A stretch of DNA of 64,000 nt from Erysipelotrichaceae bacterium (GTDB lineage: Bacteria; Bacillota_I; Bacilli_A; Erysipelotrichales; Erysipelotrichaceae). A program made the position numbers and the translations under genes. Location of the stretch: positions 1 to 64,000 of the forward strand of contig JAFWEP010000001.1 in assembly GCA_017512885.1 (NCBI GenBank), written 5' to 3'. The notes under the pieces are model-generated. The model was not told the origin of the DNA. It searched no databases and saw only the letters and a list, made by a program, of their open reading frames with translations. Below, piece by piece: positions 19,201-26,700 of this stretch. The number at the start of each line of letters is the position of its first letter. Within the stretch, counting starts at the first letter, position 1.

Positions 19201-19431
19201 AGTGGCAGGGAAACGGCACGTATCATTATGCTTGATGAAGCCTTCAACAATATGGACGAGGATCGTATCGCCAGCATGATGCAGTTCCTAAAAAGCCAGA
19301 ACTTCCAGGTGATTTTAGCAGCACCCCCTGCTCGCATGGAGATCATCGGTGAATATGTGGATTCTATTTACCTGACCATACGTCACGGCAATACCAGTGT
19401 TGTTGAGGAGTATTTCTATGAAGAACTATAG
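16219..19431 (+). CDS. jetC: Wadjet subunit JetC, SMC/MukB-like ATPase
   Basis: About 1070 residues. Walker A GENASGKST lies at ~38-46, long coiled-coil arms flank a hinge in the middle, and the C-terminal head has signature EKSGGETQTP and Walker B IIMLDEAFNNMDED (~1004). This is the motor that extrudes DNA loops in Wadjet. The start is uncertain: TTG (16219) is eight bases after GGAGG, ATG (16225) is 14 bases after it, and GTG (16210) lies inside the ribosome binding site. The head motifs are intact, so the protein should be active. Confidence 0.9.
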   Translation: MTMQTNDQMKTLTKIRLINWHYFTDETIDVRGSVLFSGENASGKSTILDAIQLVLTTNSTRFNPAANERSKRKLNGYVRCKTGEEGNTYIRNSGAVISYVALEFYEQSKNNYFVIGVKLDSPDVESDITKKWFTVEGPMDSLSFIVNGKPAMDKEFTQNGRRIQFETQVSRAKDNFKVRLGRLDDNFEEMIIKSMAFRPMDKVKDFINNFILPKNVIRTEVLQENIRNLKELQNLINEVKKQIAQLQAILSKADEIEQKNYDIQVIDILIKIARLEDLKQKAEALVQKISSDQTILENNKKKQETLEESLNSAHSKQEEVKLALQSSETGRMIDKLKESVRILRSDLSKAESEVNAFKTHLSHFSVALDSISADKRSLNILRSLNYTTEEKSNELENIKSILSDAKREAYNNVFQLSERKNELNRQASELETRVGELKKNRFVYDENTNALLKAINEEYTSRRIDSKARVFADLLEIELPEWQDAVEGYLNTQRFNIIVDPEYYDIASEVYDRLRKKIHTVGLVNTGKLMNEENSDVSGTLAECVSSENRFARAYADYLLRRVVRCDSVRELKNHSIAITKTCMKYQGHVLSKISESVYRNPFIGKSALQIQLQNAEKELSDVRCKLAGISEEKKKNDFVINCIEQCNFDRAASLITCQEEMHDIKQRLAKEERDLKDAENNPTFIDLKQKLTAVEGAIETLQNEIKAVIKSTATKEDEIVRNQNDLKDNEESLRNAQSEIDSIAGSAHRAYTDATARYQENTRTKDSQTIIDNYMPRRQTLVNQRARINDSLIELQARYKDGDFGTGLEVISNYRDDLNKLERSDLVSYEDKLATIQRDCEIEFRENFLAKLRENIERAEIIFSRLNRSLKGIYYGEDSYKFELSANKQKQSLYDMITSDVNVAGENLFSSFFEEKYHEEMEDLFAKLTDEDLSDAKTIDELTDYRSYLDYDIHVISKEGRIQKFSKTYAEKSGGETQTPYYVAIAASFAQMYSGRETARIIMLDEAFNNMDEDRIASMMQFLKSQNFQVILAAPPARMEIIGEYVDSIYLTIRHGNTSVVEEYFYEEL

Positions 19432-20584
19432 AGAGCAGATACTCAACAGATTGCTTGATAAATACGAATCCAGCAAGAGTTTCATCGGTGCGAATTCGGT
19501 GAACCAATCCTTCAAGATCGAACTTTCAAAAGTTTTTCCGGAGTATGCCGATGATTCACACGTCAAAGAGATCCAACAGGTGAATGAAGCGGTGAACGAG
19601 CTGGAAAAAGATAGATTTGTCTCCTCTGTATATAGAAGAAACGGTCTTTTGTATGCAGTAAAATTGAACACCGACAGACTGGATGACTGTTACGCAAAAC
19701 TAAAAAGAAGGCCCAAAAAGGACACGAATGAGCAACTTTTAGCAATTCTTGATAAGTACTGCAAAGGCAGTGATGTCGTGAACACATTCGCTCGCACTCA
19801 GATCGAGCGGATCCGGAACAATAAAAAAGTAGAACATTTTAAAGGCGATATAAATGAGTATGAGAGTCTTTTGAAAATTCTCTCCGAAGTTACGAGAGTC
19901 GATAAGGAAACCTTTATACGTGATTTTTCGATCCGGGTGCTGGGTGATTCCAAAGCTTTTGAAAAGATCAAAAGCACTGTAGTCTCGGTGCTTGATCAAT
20001 ACGGTGATTTTCCTGATCGAGATGCTATACTGCAGGATCTGAATATCATAAAGAATCCCGGTCATGTATTTCTTAAAGGTAACGGGATCATTCAGATCAA
20101 AGGTCAGACTATCGATCTGAATGTCCTTCAGGGAGATATTGCCGTTTCTTCATCTCTCCTTCCGGATATAGAAAAGATCACTGTGACCGGGAAATCCGTT
20201 GTAACGATTGAGAACCTGACAACATTCAATTCCTATCGGCCCAGGGATGAGTTTGTCATTTATCTTGGTGGTTATCACAACGCACTGCGCCGGGAGTTCA
20301 TAAAACTCCTTTATAAGCAGAATCCCGAAGCAGAGTACTACCATTATGGTGATATAGATGCCGGTGGATTCTATATCCTTTTGCATCTACGTGCCAAAAC
20401 AGGTGTACAGTTTAAACCGCTGCACATGGACGTAACTACCCTCTCAAACAACATGCAGTTTTCAAAACCCCTGACCGAAAACGATATAAAACGTCTCAAA
20501 AGCTTTGAACAGAGCGAATTCAAAGAAGTCGTTGCGTATATGCTGAAGAATAACTGCAAACTCGAGCAGGAGGCACTTGATTAG
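19418..20584 (+). CDS. jetD: Wadjet subunit JetD, Toprim-type nuclease
   Basis: 388 residues from the ATG preceded by GAGGAG; it overlaps jetC by 14 bases. The N-terminal half is a helical arm domain. The C-terminal half carries the Toprim metal motif YGDIDAGG (~310-317) of the DUF2220/JetD family, related to topoisomerase VI A. It is the DNA-cleaving subunit of the complex. It ends at TAG (20582-20584), four bases into the convergent gene. With all four subunits complete, the operon is probably functional. Confidence 0.9.
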   Translation: MKNYREQILNRLLDKYESSKSFIGANSVNQSFKIELSKVFPEYADDSHVKEIQQVNEAVNELEKDRFVSSVYRRNGLLYAVKLNTDRLDDCYAKLKRRPKKDTNEQLLAILDKYCKGSDVVNTFARTQIERIRNNKKVEHFKGDINEYESLLKILSEVTRVDKETFIRDFSIRVLGDSKAFEKIKSTVVSVLDQYGDFPDRDAILQDLNIIKNPGHVFLKGNGIIQIKGQTIDLNVLQGDIAVSSSLLPDIEKITVTGKSVVTIENLTTFNSYRPRDEFVIYLGGYHNALRREFIKLLYKQNPEAEYYHYGDIDAGGFYILLHLRAKTGVQFKPLHMDVTTLSNNMQFSKPLTENDIKRLKSFEQSEFKEVVAYMLKNNCKLEQEALD

Positions 20585-20922
20585 TGCCTTTCATTTTGTT
20601 TCCTGTCATACTCCCTTCTCCACTCCCCCAGCAGTTCTTTGGTCTCTTTCCTGTTCGGATGTTTCCAGAAAGCAATCGCATCATCTATCGCATAGGCAAA
20701 TACATCAGCGTTGTATTCGACCCATTCATAGGGATGATTCTTAAATACCCGGAATACCCTCCAGACTCCATCACTGGTATGCAATCCGATATACAGCGTA
20801 TCATCATCGAAGGTCATTCCTTCAACAGCTTCCCTCTCGATCATGTCTTCGATCTCTTGAACAGCCTCCCGAAAGATCTCTTCGCCGTTTTCACATTCTT
20901 CCAGTCTTACAAATTCTGTCAT
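20581..20922 (-). CDS. Hypothetical acidic protein
   Basis: 113 residues, acidic and soluble, with no motif recognised. GGAGG lies upstream of ATG. It is convergent with jetD, and the stops overlap by four bases, leaving no terminator between them. It is too small and featureless to assign, and a link to Wadjet is not supported beyond position. Confidence 0.6.
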   Translation of the reverse strand: MTEFVRLEECENGEEIFREAVQEIEDMIEREAVEGMTFDDDTLYIGLHTSDGVWRVFRVFKNHPYEWVEYNADVFAYAIDDAIAFWKHPNRKETKELLGEWRREYDRKQNERH

Positions 20923-21134
20923 TGCTTTTCCTCCAGTCTCATACTATCCGGTGTATCTCATCCCTTCCAGCAAGCCCTCTTTCAGCTTTTCTGAGGTTCT
21001 TCAAGAGACACTTGTGGTCGTATCCCGGATCTCAATCCCGGCTTAATGTCGTTTTTTTATGCCTGTTTCCCGTTCTATTATCAGATCGTAGAAGAAGCTC
21101 TCTTCTGTTTGTGTCAGATAAGAAAGGAGACACC

Positions 21135-22166
21135 ATGAAAACAAAGCTTTGTAAACACTGTCGTTCTGAGATCGACAAGAAAGCAAAAGTCTGTCCTTAC
21201 TGCGGAAAGAAACAAGGTTCCGGGATCCTGGCCAAGATCGTTGGTTTCTTCCTCATCTTCGTTGGTCTGACTGCTATACTGGGCGGCGGAAACAGCGGAA
21301 GCAGCGGGACCACAAAGACCGTAACTGTGCCGAAGGATACTGACTCAAGTGTAAAAGTAACCGTTACTGACTTCAGCGAAATGACCTACGAAGAGATCCA
21401 AAAGTGGTCAGAAGAAAACAAGATCGCTGTAGAGATCTCTAATGTGTATTCCAATGATGTTCCGGATGGAGGATTCATCTCTCAAAGCAAGGAAGCAGGC
21501 AGCCAGGTCAGTGAAGGCAGCCGCATCACGATCAGTTACTCGCTCGGTGAAGAACCGCCCCAGGAGTACCAGAACGCTTTAAAGAGAGCGCAGCGCTACT
21601 CCGACAACATGCACATGTCCCGGGAAAGGATCTACCGTCAGCTGACCTCTGATTATGGTGAGAAATTTGAAAAGGATGCTGCAGAGTGGGCACTGGAACA
21701 CCTGAATGCAGATTATAAATACAACGCTCTGAAAAAAGCCGAGGATTATTCTTCCATGTACATGTCGAAGAACAGGATCTACAGCCAGCTGGTATCTACC
21801 TATGGCGAGAATTTCACGCCGGAAGAGGCACAATATGCGGTAGATAATCTGGAAGCCGATTATTTCAAGAATGCTCTGGAGAAGGCCGAAGATTACTCGA
21901 ATTCCATGTACATGTCGAAAAAAAGGATCTACGATCAGCTGGTCTCTACCTATGGTGAAGACTTTACACCGGAAGAAGCGCAGTATGCGATAGACAACCT
22001 GGAAGCAGACTATTTCAAGAACGCACTGATGACTGCTAAGAACTACCACAGTGCAATGGGCATGTCAGCAAACGAGATCTATAACCAGCTGGTATCTTCT
22101 TACGGAGAAGGGTTTACTGCCGAAGAAGCACAGTATGCGATCGACCACCTGAACGACTCCCAGTAA
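21135..22166 (+). CDS. Zinc ribbon / PASTA-like / Ltp-repeat membrane-anchored protein
   Basis: 343 residues from the ATG after AAAGGAG. Residues 1-25 hold a double-CxxC zinc ribbon (CKHC, CPYC). A transmembrane segment follows (~30-50), then a PASTA-like domain (~65-135) and four ~45-residue repeats with the pattern ALxxAxxYxxxMxMSxxxIYxQL. These repeats match the host-cell-surface lipoprotein (Ltp) family. In streptococcal phage TP-J34, Ltp blocks DNA injection by superinfecting phage; this is known for that protein, not shown here. The ribbon would face the cytoplasm and the repeats the outside. It lies just after the Wadjet operon, so a defence role is worth testing. Confidence 0.8.
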   Translation: MKTKLCKHCRSEIDKKAKVCPYCGKKQGSGILAKIVGFFLIFVGLTAILGGGNSGSSGTTKTVTVPKDTDSSVKVTVTDFSEMTYEEIQKWSEENKIAVEISNVYSNDVPDGGFISQSKEAGSQVSEGSRITISYSLGEEPPQEYQNALKRAQRYSDNMHMSRERIYRQLTSDYGEKFEKDAAEWALEHLNADYKYNALKKAEDYSSMYMSKNRIYSQLVSTYGENFTPEEAQYAVDNLEADYFKNALEKAEDYSNSMYMSKKRIYDQLVSTYGEDFTPEEAQYAIDNLEADYFKNALMTAKNYHSAMGMSANEIYNQLVSSYGEGFTAEEAQYAIDHLNDSQ

Positions 22167-22220
22167 CACTGTCCCCTTCCTGCTGCCTTTTGCTGTAATG
22201 ACTACTTAAACTGTTTTCAA

Positions 22221-22264
22221 AAAAGACCGCTTCCCGACCATTAAGGCCTAAAGCGGTCTTTTCG
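22221..22264 (+). terminator. Terminator of the Ltp-repeat gene
   Basis: AAAAGACCGCTT pairs with AAGCGGTCTTTT (22221-22232 with 22251-22262), giving a long stem ending in T. Confidence 0.8.
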
Positions 22265-22453
22265 TTATTCTGAAACTCAAGCCCCGGTTCATGGAACCTC
22301 CCTGCAAGTGCTTTGCCTCTATGATCAGTGTGGATGTCCCTTCCCGAGACAGATCCTGCAGGAAGCCCTGAAAGAAAAGCTTTTGTGATCTGTTTAGCTG
22401 CCAAACTGAAATAAAATTCTGAAAAATGCCGTTCTGTGCCCTTTTTCCGTTTT

Positions 22454-22924
22454 TTATTCCGCTTTTTCCAGAGTGATCTTTACTTCCGCTCCCAACGCTT
22501 CCGCCAGTCTCTGCAAAGTCTTCAGGGAGAGGTTTGCGGTGCCTCTTTCGATCCGGGAGATATCCGACTGATCGATCCCGGTCAGTAAGGCCAGCTCTTT
22601 CTGCGACAGGTCTTTCTCTGCCCGTAGAGCCTGGACCTGCTCACCCAGTTCACTGTAGGGAGCCGGCTTCCCTTTGTGTACGGTGATCCCTTCTTCGTAG
22701 ACCGTCTCCGTTTCCAGATCCAGTTCCTCGTTCCAGACGATCCCGTAATAGCCCTGCAGTCTCCCGGAACAGAATAATTCTCTGCTGCGCAGGGCCTTCA
22801 GCTGCGGGTATTTCGCAAACAGCACGGCTATGTCATAGCTTTTGGTAAGTCCGTCCTGAAAGCGTACTTCCAGGACTGTGCCCTCTTTGAATCTCAACTG
22901 TAATGCTTTGTGGAACATATTCAT
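22454..22924 (-). CDS. DUF2442 domain fused to an XRE helix-turn-helix
   Basis: 156 residues. The N-terminal ~80 residues are a DUF2442 domain. Residues ~95-150 are an XRE-type helix-turn-helix (LSQKELALLTGIDQSDISRI). It overlaps the upstream DUF4160 gene by 92 bases in another frame and has no clear Shine-Dalgarno, so translation is probably coupled. DUF4160 and DUF2442 genes often occur as neighbours in bacteria, and the fused DNA-binding domain suggests autoregulation, as in toxin-antitoxin pairs. This is inference from layout. Confidence 0.8.
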   Translation of the reverse strand: MNMFHKALQLRFKEGTVLEVRFQDGLTKSYDIAVLFAKYPQLKALRSRELFCSGRLQGYYGIVWNEELDLETETVYEEGITVHKGKPAPYSELGEQVQALRAEKDLSQKELALLTGIDQSDISRIERGTANLSLKTLQRLAEALGAEVKITLEKAE

Positions 22925-23174
22925 TTAATGGCGGGAGTTTTCTGTATGTTTCTGTCTCCCACATTTCCTCCGGTTCTTTTTGATACTGTAAGATAAACTC
23001 TTTGACCATCACCTTCGCTTTTGCCGGAAACGAACCTTCCATGATCTCCCCGGTTGCAATAAGGAATGGCGCATCATAATCCTGCGTGATCGCATGTACG
23101 TGCGGCGGATTGTGTTCCTTGTTTCTTAAGTACATAACGATAATGATTCCGTAGAAATAACTGATTGTTGGCAA
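22833..23174 (-). CDS. DUF4160 protein, TTG start
   Basis: 113 residues starting at TTG (23172-23174 on the plus strand), seven bases after AGGAGG. This gives the family-typical N-terminus MPTISYFYGI. A longer frame from an upstream ATG would lack this fit. The conserved NPPHVHA motif is present. The last ~30 residues overlap the DUF2442-XRE gene. Function is unknown. The pair looks like a two-gene module with its own palindromic operator upstream. Confidence 0.78.
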   Translation of the reverse strand: MPTISYFYGIIIVMYLRNKEHNPPHVHAITQDYDAPFLIATGEIMEGSFPAKAKVMVKEFILQYQKEPEEMWETETYRKLPPLNEYVPQSITVEIQRGHSPGSTLSGRTYQKL

Positions 23175-23196
23175 TTTCGATCCTCCTTCATTATAT

Positions 23197-23229
23197 GGGA
23201 TATATCCCCTTATGTCCATATATCCCTCA
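23197..23229 (-). promoter_or_regulatory. Palindromic operator candidate of the DUF4160/DUF2442 pair
   Basis: GGGATATATCCC is a perfect 12-bp palindrome (23197-23208). A second half-site, CCATATATCCC, lies just beyond (near 23217-23227). They are placed where the promoter of the pair would be, fitting autoregulation by the XRE domain. Confidence 0.5.
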
Positions 23230-23336
23230 TATTATTATTGAAGGGAAACTATGGAATTCCTTACCCTATAGAAAAAGAGCGGATCTCCCTTAACGGATCC
23301 CCTCTATAAGCAATACCCATCCCTGCCTCCTGTTCA

Positions 23337-23366
23337 TTGACAGAAAACTTCGCTCGTTCCTATAAT
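23337..23366 (+). promoter_or_regulatory. Sigma-A type promoter
   Basis: TTGACA (23337-23342) and TATAAT (23361-23366), both consensus, are separated by 18 bases. They are followed by AGGAGG and the lipoprotein start at 23394. Confidence 0.8.
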
Positions 23367-23393
23367 TTCAGCAGATGCTCAGGAGGAATGTTT

Positions 23394-24119
23394 ATGACTA
23401 TCAGAAAGCTTCTTTGCACTGCCTTCTGTCTCCTGCTGGTAAGCTGCAGCAGCGCTTCCGCAGGCAGTGAAACGATATCGCAGACCACTCCGGAACCAAC
23501 GATTGAAACAACACCGGAACCCACTGTTGTACCGACACCGACACCCACCCCGGAACCGAAGACCTTCCTGGAAGAGGAAGGCATCGTCATTACCCCGCAG
23601 GGAAACTTCGACTATACAGCCTGGGCAGAGAAAGGAGAGTTCCCGATGCATGCCAACTGCACCATCACGGAAGAGCCTGCCGAGACCGAAGGATACAAGA
23701 AAGTGATCGCCACGGTCACCTATGATGTGACCGATACGACCGGAGGCAGGATCCTGACCCGGGAGTTCCCCTTTGACCGCTATACCGGCCTCTGTTTCGA
23801 TACGACCAACGAACTTTCCCAGCATCTGGAAGCCGGAGAGAGCCAGCTGATCGAATCCGGACAGACCGTCGTCTATGAAGGTAAAGAATACCAGACTGCC
23901 TATACCATAGACCGGGCCAACAACTGGCCGGAACTGATCGCACGTCTGACCGTCGTCTGTCCGGAAGACTATGACGGTACGGTCTTCGTGGTAAGATATG
24001 CCGACGAAGAGACCAACGAACTGGATACCGCTCACGACTGGACGCAGCCTGCTACGATCGATGAGCTGCCCTGCTACGATACAGCCGAAGCCTTTTATTT
24101 CACCGCTTCCGACAAATAA
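23394..24119 (+). CDS. Hypothetical lipoprotein with Thr-Pro linker
   Basis: 241 residues from the second of two ATGs, eight bases after AGGAGG. The signal peptide ends in lipobox LVSC. A Thr/Pro/Glu-rich linker spans ~28-60 and would lift the domain off the membrane through the wall. The ~180-residue folded part is beta-rich and has no motif I recognise. It has a consensus promoter and a strong terminator, so it is monocistronic and probably well expressed. Confidence 0.75.
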   Translation: MTIRKLLCTAFCLLLVSCSSASAGSETISQTTPEPTIETTPEPTVVPTPTPTPEPKTFLEEEGIVITPQGNFDYTAWAEKGEFPMHANCTITEEPAETEGYKKVIATVTYDVTDTTGGRILTREFPFDRYTGLCFDTTNELSQHLEAGESQLIESGQTVVYEGKEYQTAYTIDRANNWPELIARLTVVCPEDYDGTVFVVRYADEETNELDTAHDWTQPATIDELPCYDTAEAFYFTASDK

Positions 24120-24140
24120 GCGCTGATCATAACGAAACGA

Positions 24141-24165
24141 AAGACGGGAGATCTCCCGTCTTTTT
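24141..24165. terminator. Bidirectional terminator
   Basis: A 22-bp perfect palindrome centred on AGATCT is followed by TTT, between the convergent lipoprotein and nitroreductase genes. Confidence 0.85.
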
Positions 24166-24169
24166 GGAT

Positions 24170-24697
24170 CTAACGGATCACGGCGAAGTCTTCGACTTCC
24201 TTTCTTGCGGCTGTCTTTACGTCCCCTTCTCTCTTGCCCAAGGCAATGACACTGAGGATCTCTTCTTCCTCCGGAATGTTGAAGACAGCTCGGAGTTTCT
24301 CTTCGTCTCTGAGGCCCAGGATCAGGGTATCGTAGCCCTTTTCCTTCGCAGCCAATACAAAGTAGGCATTGTGCAGTCCGGCATCGTAGACGCCCCATTT
24401 GTCCCCTAAATGATCGACCGGACCTTCCGGACCGAAACCGGACTGCCCTTTGACATAAGCCGTTACGACATAGACCGCATTCTCGGTAGAACGCTGGTTG
24501 AAGGAAGGCAGAGCTTCATAGACTGCCTGAACAGCTTCTTCGCTGACAGCCACATAGTAGCGGGAGGCTTCGTTATTCTTCCAGCTGGGGGCATAGGAAG
24601 CCATCTGCAGGATCTCCCGGACATCCTCGGCAGGAATGATGCATTTCTGATATTTCCGTACGCTTCTTCTCTCTTTGATCAGTTCTCTGAATTCCAT
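24170..24697 (-). CDS. Nitroreductase-family flavoprotein
   Basis: 175 residues, the usual short form. The N-terminal FMN-phosphate-binding RRSVRKYQ, the central SYAPSWKNNEASRYYV and the C-terminal VIALGKREG are typical of FMN-dependent nitroreductases, which use NAD(P)H to reduce nitroaromatics, quinones or flavin-like substrates. It is monocistronic. The substrate is unknown. Confidence 0.88.
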   Translation of the reverse strand: MEFRELIKERRSVRKYQKCIIPAEDVREILQMASYAPSWKNNEASRYYVAVSEEAVQAVYEALPSFNQRSTENAVYVVTAYVKGQSGFGPEGPVDHLGDKWGVYDAGLHNAYFVLAAKEKGYDTLILGLRDEEKLRAVFNIPEEEEILSVIALGKREGDVKTAARKEVEDFAVIR

Positions 24698-24835
24698 AAA
24701 CAGGCTCCCTTCTCTCTGACATCATTATAACTTCAGATCATCCTCCCGGTCGTATTTCACTTATTGCAGGAACATCAAGAAACACGATCATGGAAGGGTT
24801 GCTGAAAGATTTATTTTGTATTTCATTCGTAGTTA

Positions 24836-24878
24836 TTTGTATATTGTTTGTATATCAATCGTTAGCATCTGGTATAAT
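24836..24878 (+). promoter_or_regulatory. Promoter and direct-repeat operator of relB-yafQ
   Basis: TTTGTATAT occurs twice with an 11-base period (24836-24844, 24847-24855), followed by TATAAT (24873-24878). The repeats lie over the -35 region and are likely antitoxin binding sites. Confidence 0.55.
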
Positions 24879-24901
24879 CTGAGTGAAAGGAAATAAAGGA
24901 A

Positions 24902-25186
24902 ATGGCACAGAAGACAGCAATTTTCAATATGCGGATGGAGTCACAGAAGAAAGCAGAAGCAGAAAAACTCTATCAGACATTAGGTATGACACTCCCGCAG
25001 GCTATTAACGTATTTATCTCTCAGTCGCTGCTGGTGGGTGGCCTTCCTTTTGAGGTGAGATTGCCAGTGTATAATCGGGAAACAGAAGCCGCTATGCAGG
25101 AAGCACGTGACATCGCTTCCGGAAAGATCTCAGCGAAGACATACAGTTCGGCAGAAGAACTGTTTGCAGAACTGGATCAAGAATGA
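24902..25186 (+). CDS. RelB/DinJ-family antitoxin
   Basis: 94 residues. The N-terminal ribbon-helix-helix (KTAIFNMRMESQKKAEAEKL...GMTLPQAINVFISQ) is typical of RelB/DinJ antitoxins, which bind their own promoter and wrap the toxin with the C-terminal tail. GGA lies before ATG. The 3' end overlaps the toxin start by four bases (ATGA), the usual coupling. Confidence 0.9.
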   Translation: MAQKTAIFNMRMESQKKAEAEKLYQTLGMTLPQAINVFISQSLLVGGLPFEVRLPVYNRETEAAMQEARDIASGKISAKTYSSAEELFAELDQE

Positions 25187-25458
25187 ACCTGAAAACAACT
25201 TCACAATTCAGAAAAGACTACAAACGCTGCCGCAGACAAGGCAAGGACATGCGTTTATTGAAAAACGTCATCGATGAACTGCTTACAGGAAAAGTGTTGG
25301 ATCCCCGTACACATGATCATGCCTTGTCAGGAGATCACATCGGCTTTCGTGAATGTCACATTCAACCGGACTGGCTGCTGATCTACAAGATCGATAAAGG
25401 ATCTCTGATCCTGACAGCAGTCAGAACGGGTTCACATGCAGATCTCTTAAAACTATGA
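25183..25458 (+). CDS. YafQ-family mRNA interferase toxin
   Basis: 91 residues of the RelE/YafQ fold. Residues equivalent to the YafQ active site are present: His/Asp in ECHIQPDWLLIY and the C-terminal His in GSHADLL. Such toxins cut mRNA in the ribosomal A site. It is coupled to the RelB/DinJ-type antitoxin upstream. The pair looks intact. Confidence 0.9.
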   Translation: MNLKTTSQFRKDYKRCRRQGKDMRLLKNVIDELLTGKVLDPRTHDHALSGDHIGFRECHIQPDWLLIYKIDKGSLILTAVRTGSHADLLKL

Positions 25459-25489
25459 CCGCCGGTGTTGATCGGTTCAGGAGGTACCC

Positions 25490-26149
25490 ATGAGTCAGTC
25501 AAAGACCATCAAAGTCACCTGTCCCTTCTGCAAGAAGGAACACGAATTCACTGTCCACCCTTCTCTAAATGTTACTCTCGATCCGGAACTGAAACAGAAG
25601 GTCCTGGACCGTTCCCTCTTTTCCTTTACCTGCCCGGACTGTCAGAAAGAGTCTCCGGTCTTCTATCCCTTCCTCTACCACGATATGGAGAAGTCAGTGA
25701 TGATCCAGTTCTGTGCCAGGGAACAGGTCGAAGGCTATAAGAAGGCCCTGCAGGACAGCTGTGAACAGGCGAAAGACCTGGCCAAAGTCGACATGTTCAA
25801 GGATTACCGTTACCGCATCGTGACCGATCTTAATGACCTTAACGAGAAGATCTATCTCTTTGATGCCGGGCTGGATGATCATGTGGTGGAACTGGCCAAG
25901 CTGAGCGTCCGTTTCCAGCTGAAGTCTCAGCACAACATCGAGAAGCTCTACTACCAGAAAGACAGGAAAGACGATCTCCTGCTGGTACAGAGCGAAGGAA
26001 AGTTCATCGGCACCGTTCCTCTGACCAAAGAACTTTATGAAGCTTATAAGACCTACTACGAAGAAAGAAAAGATACCGAACCCTTCTGTATCGATGAGAA
26101 CTGGGCGGCTTCACTGATCATGCAGGAACCGGAAGTTCCCAAAGCGTAG
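25490..26149 (+). CDS. CpXC domain protein
   Basis: 219 residues. Two CPxC pairs (C11-C14, C48-C51) form the metal-binding CpXC domain (~1-130), and a second small alpha/beta domain follows. Function is not known; the domain is found in cytoplasmic bacterial proteins of unknown role. AGGAGG precedes the start. The 3' end has been copied: ~85 bases of it recur at 26514-26599 as part of a tandem duplication. Confidence 0.8.
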   Translation: MSQSKTIKVTCPFCKKEHEFTVHPSLNVTLDPELKQKVLDRSLFSFTCPDCQKESPVFYPFLYHDMEKSVMIQFCAREQVEGYKKALQDSCEQAKDLAKVDMFKDYRYRIVTDLNDLNEKIYLFDAGLDDHVVELAKLSVRFQLKSQHNIEKLYYQKDRKDDLLLVQSEGKFIGTVPLTKELYEAYKTYYEERKDTEPFCIDENWAASLIMQEPEVPKA

Positions 26150-26167
26150 AAGTGCTATAATACTTAC

Positions 26168-26255
26168 GGAGGGGCCACCGGTGACGGTCGTCCTCGTAAA
26201 GTCAGAGCGATCGTCTAATCTTTGCGAGACTTGTTATGGCGATCGCTTTTCTTTT
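26168..26255 (+). ncRNA. Antitoxin RNA, element copy 1
   Basis: TATAAT (26156-26161) precedes a predicted ~88-base RNA. It begins with a hairpin, ACCG-GTGA-CGGT, then the shoulder GGTCGTCCTCG (26186-26196). It ends in stem AGCGATCG/CGATCGCT and TTTTCTTTT. It overlaps the 3' end of the convergent toxin frame by about 54 bases. The role is inferred from the type I toxin-antitoxin layout. Confidence 0.6.
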
Positions 26256-26345
26256 GTGCCTTCGGTCCAATATGTCTAAAAGCAGTTCCGTGACCGCAGT
26301 GACCGCTAACACGATCTCTGTGGTCAAAAGGTATATATCGACCAT
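26202..26345 (-). CDS. Small hydrophobic type I toxin candidate, copy 1
   Basis: 47 residues: MVDIYLLTTEIVLAVTA followed by a Leu-rich stretch and a basic tail (RRHKRK). It has one membrane segment. AGGGAGGG lies six bases before ATG; another in-frame ATG touches the site. Size, single helix and basic tail fit holin-like type I toxins. Its mRNA leader contains CCTCTCGAGAGGGAGGG, which can fold the ribosome binding site into a stem. The last 14 codons extend into the antitoxin RNA terminator. Confidence 0.6.
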   Translation of the reverse strand: MVDIYLLTTEIVLAVTAVTELLLDILDRRHKRKAIAITSLAKIRRSL

Positions 26346-26497
26346 AAGCATCCCTCCCTCTCGAGAGGACGACCGCCACCGTTTTCCGATGGTCCAATAT
26401 ACTGTTTCCGGGAAAAACGGAAATTCCTACGCTATGCAGACTTTTTCATAAGAAATAACATTCTGCTATACTGACAGAGTATTCAGGAGATACGTAT

Positions 26498-26599
26498 ATG
26501 AAAACATTGAAGTAAGAAAAGATACCGAGCTCTTCTGCATCGATGAGAACTGGGCAGCTTCGCTGATCATGCAGGAACCGGAAGTTCCCAAAGCGTAGA
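26498..26599 (+). pseudogene. Duplication remnants: cyclophilin start joined to CpXC tail
   Basis: The copied cyclophilin leader and ATG (26498) run MKTLK and then hit TAA, because the sequence switches to the copied CpXC tail, which ends at TAG (26597-26599). Neither fragment can make a functional protein. It records the breakpoint of the tandem duplication. Confidence 0.8.
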
Positions 26600-26616
26600 A
26601 GTGCTATAATACTTAC

Positions 26617-26700
26617 GGAGGGACCACCGGTGACGGTCGTCCTCGTTATTCTAAAGCGACCGCTTTTTACTTACGAGGTGTATGGCGATCGCTTTTCTTT
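26617..26700 (+). ncRNA. Antitoxin RNA, element copy 2
   Basis: Promoter TATAAT at 26605-26610. The 5' hairpin and GGTCGTCCTCG shoulder (26635-26645) match copy 1. The 3' stem AAGCGACCGC with GCGATCGCTT has one mismatch and ends in TTTTC. The stretch between shoulder and terminator differs from copy 1, which could make the antitoxins specific. Confidence 0.55.

Noticed and set aside
22114-22404. 96-codon leftward frame behind the Ltp-repeat gene
   Set aside because: It overlaps the end of that gene and its terminator, and its composition is not protein-like.
26160-26430. Toxin element read as a MITE with terminal inverted repeats
   Set aside because: Each arm is preceded by a -10 box and forms an RNA hairpin, no target-site duplication is visible, and the second copy arose by a larger tandem duplication.
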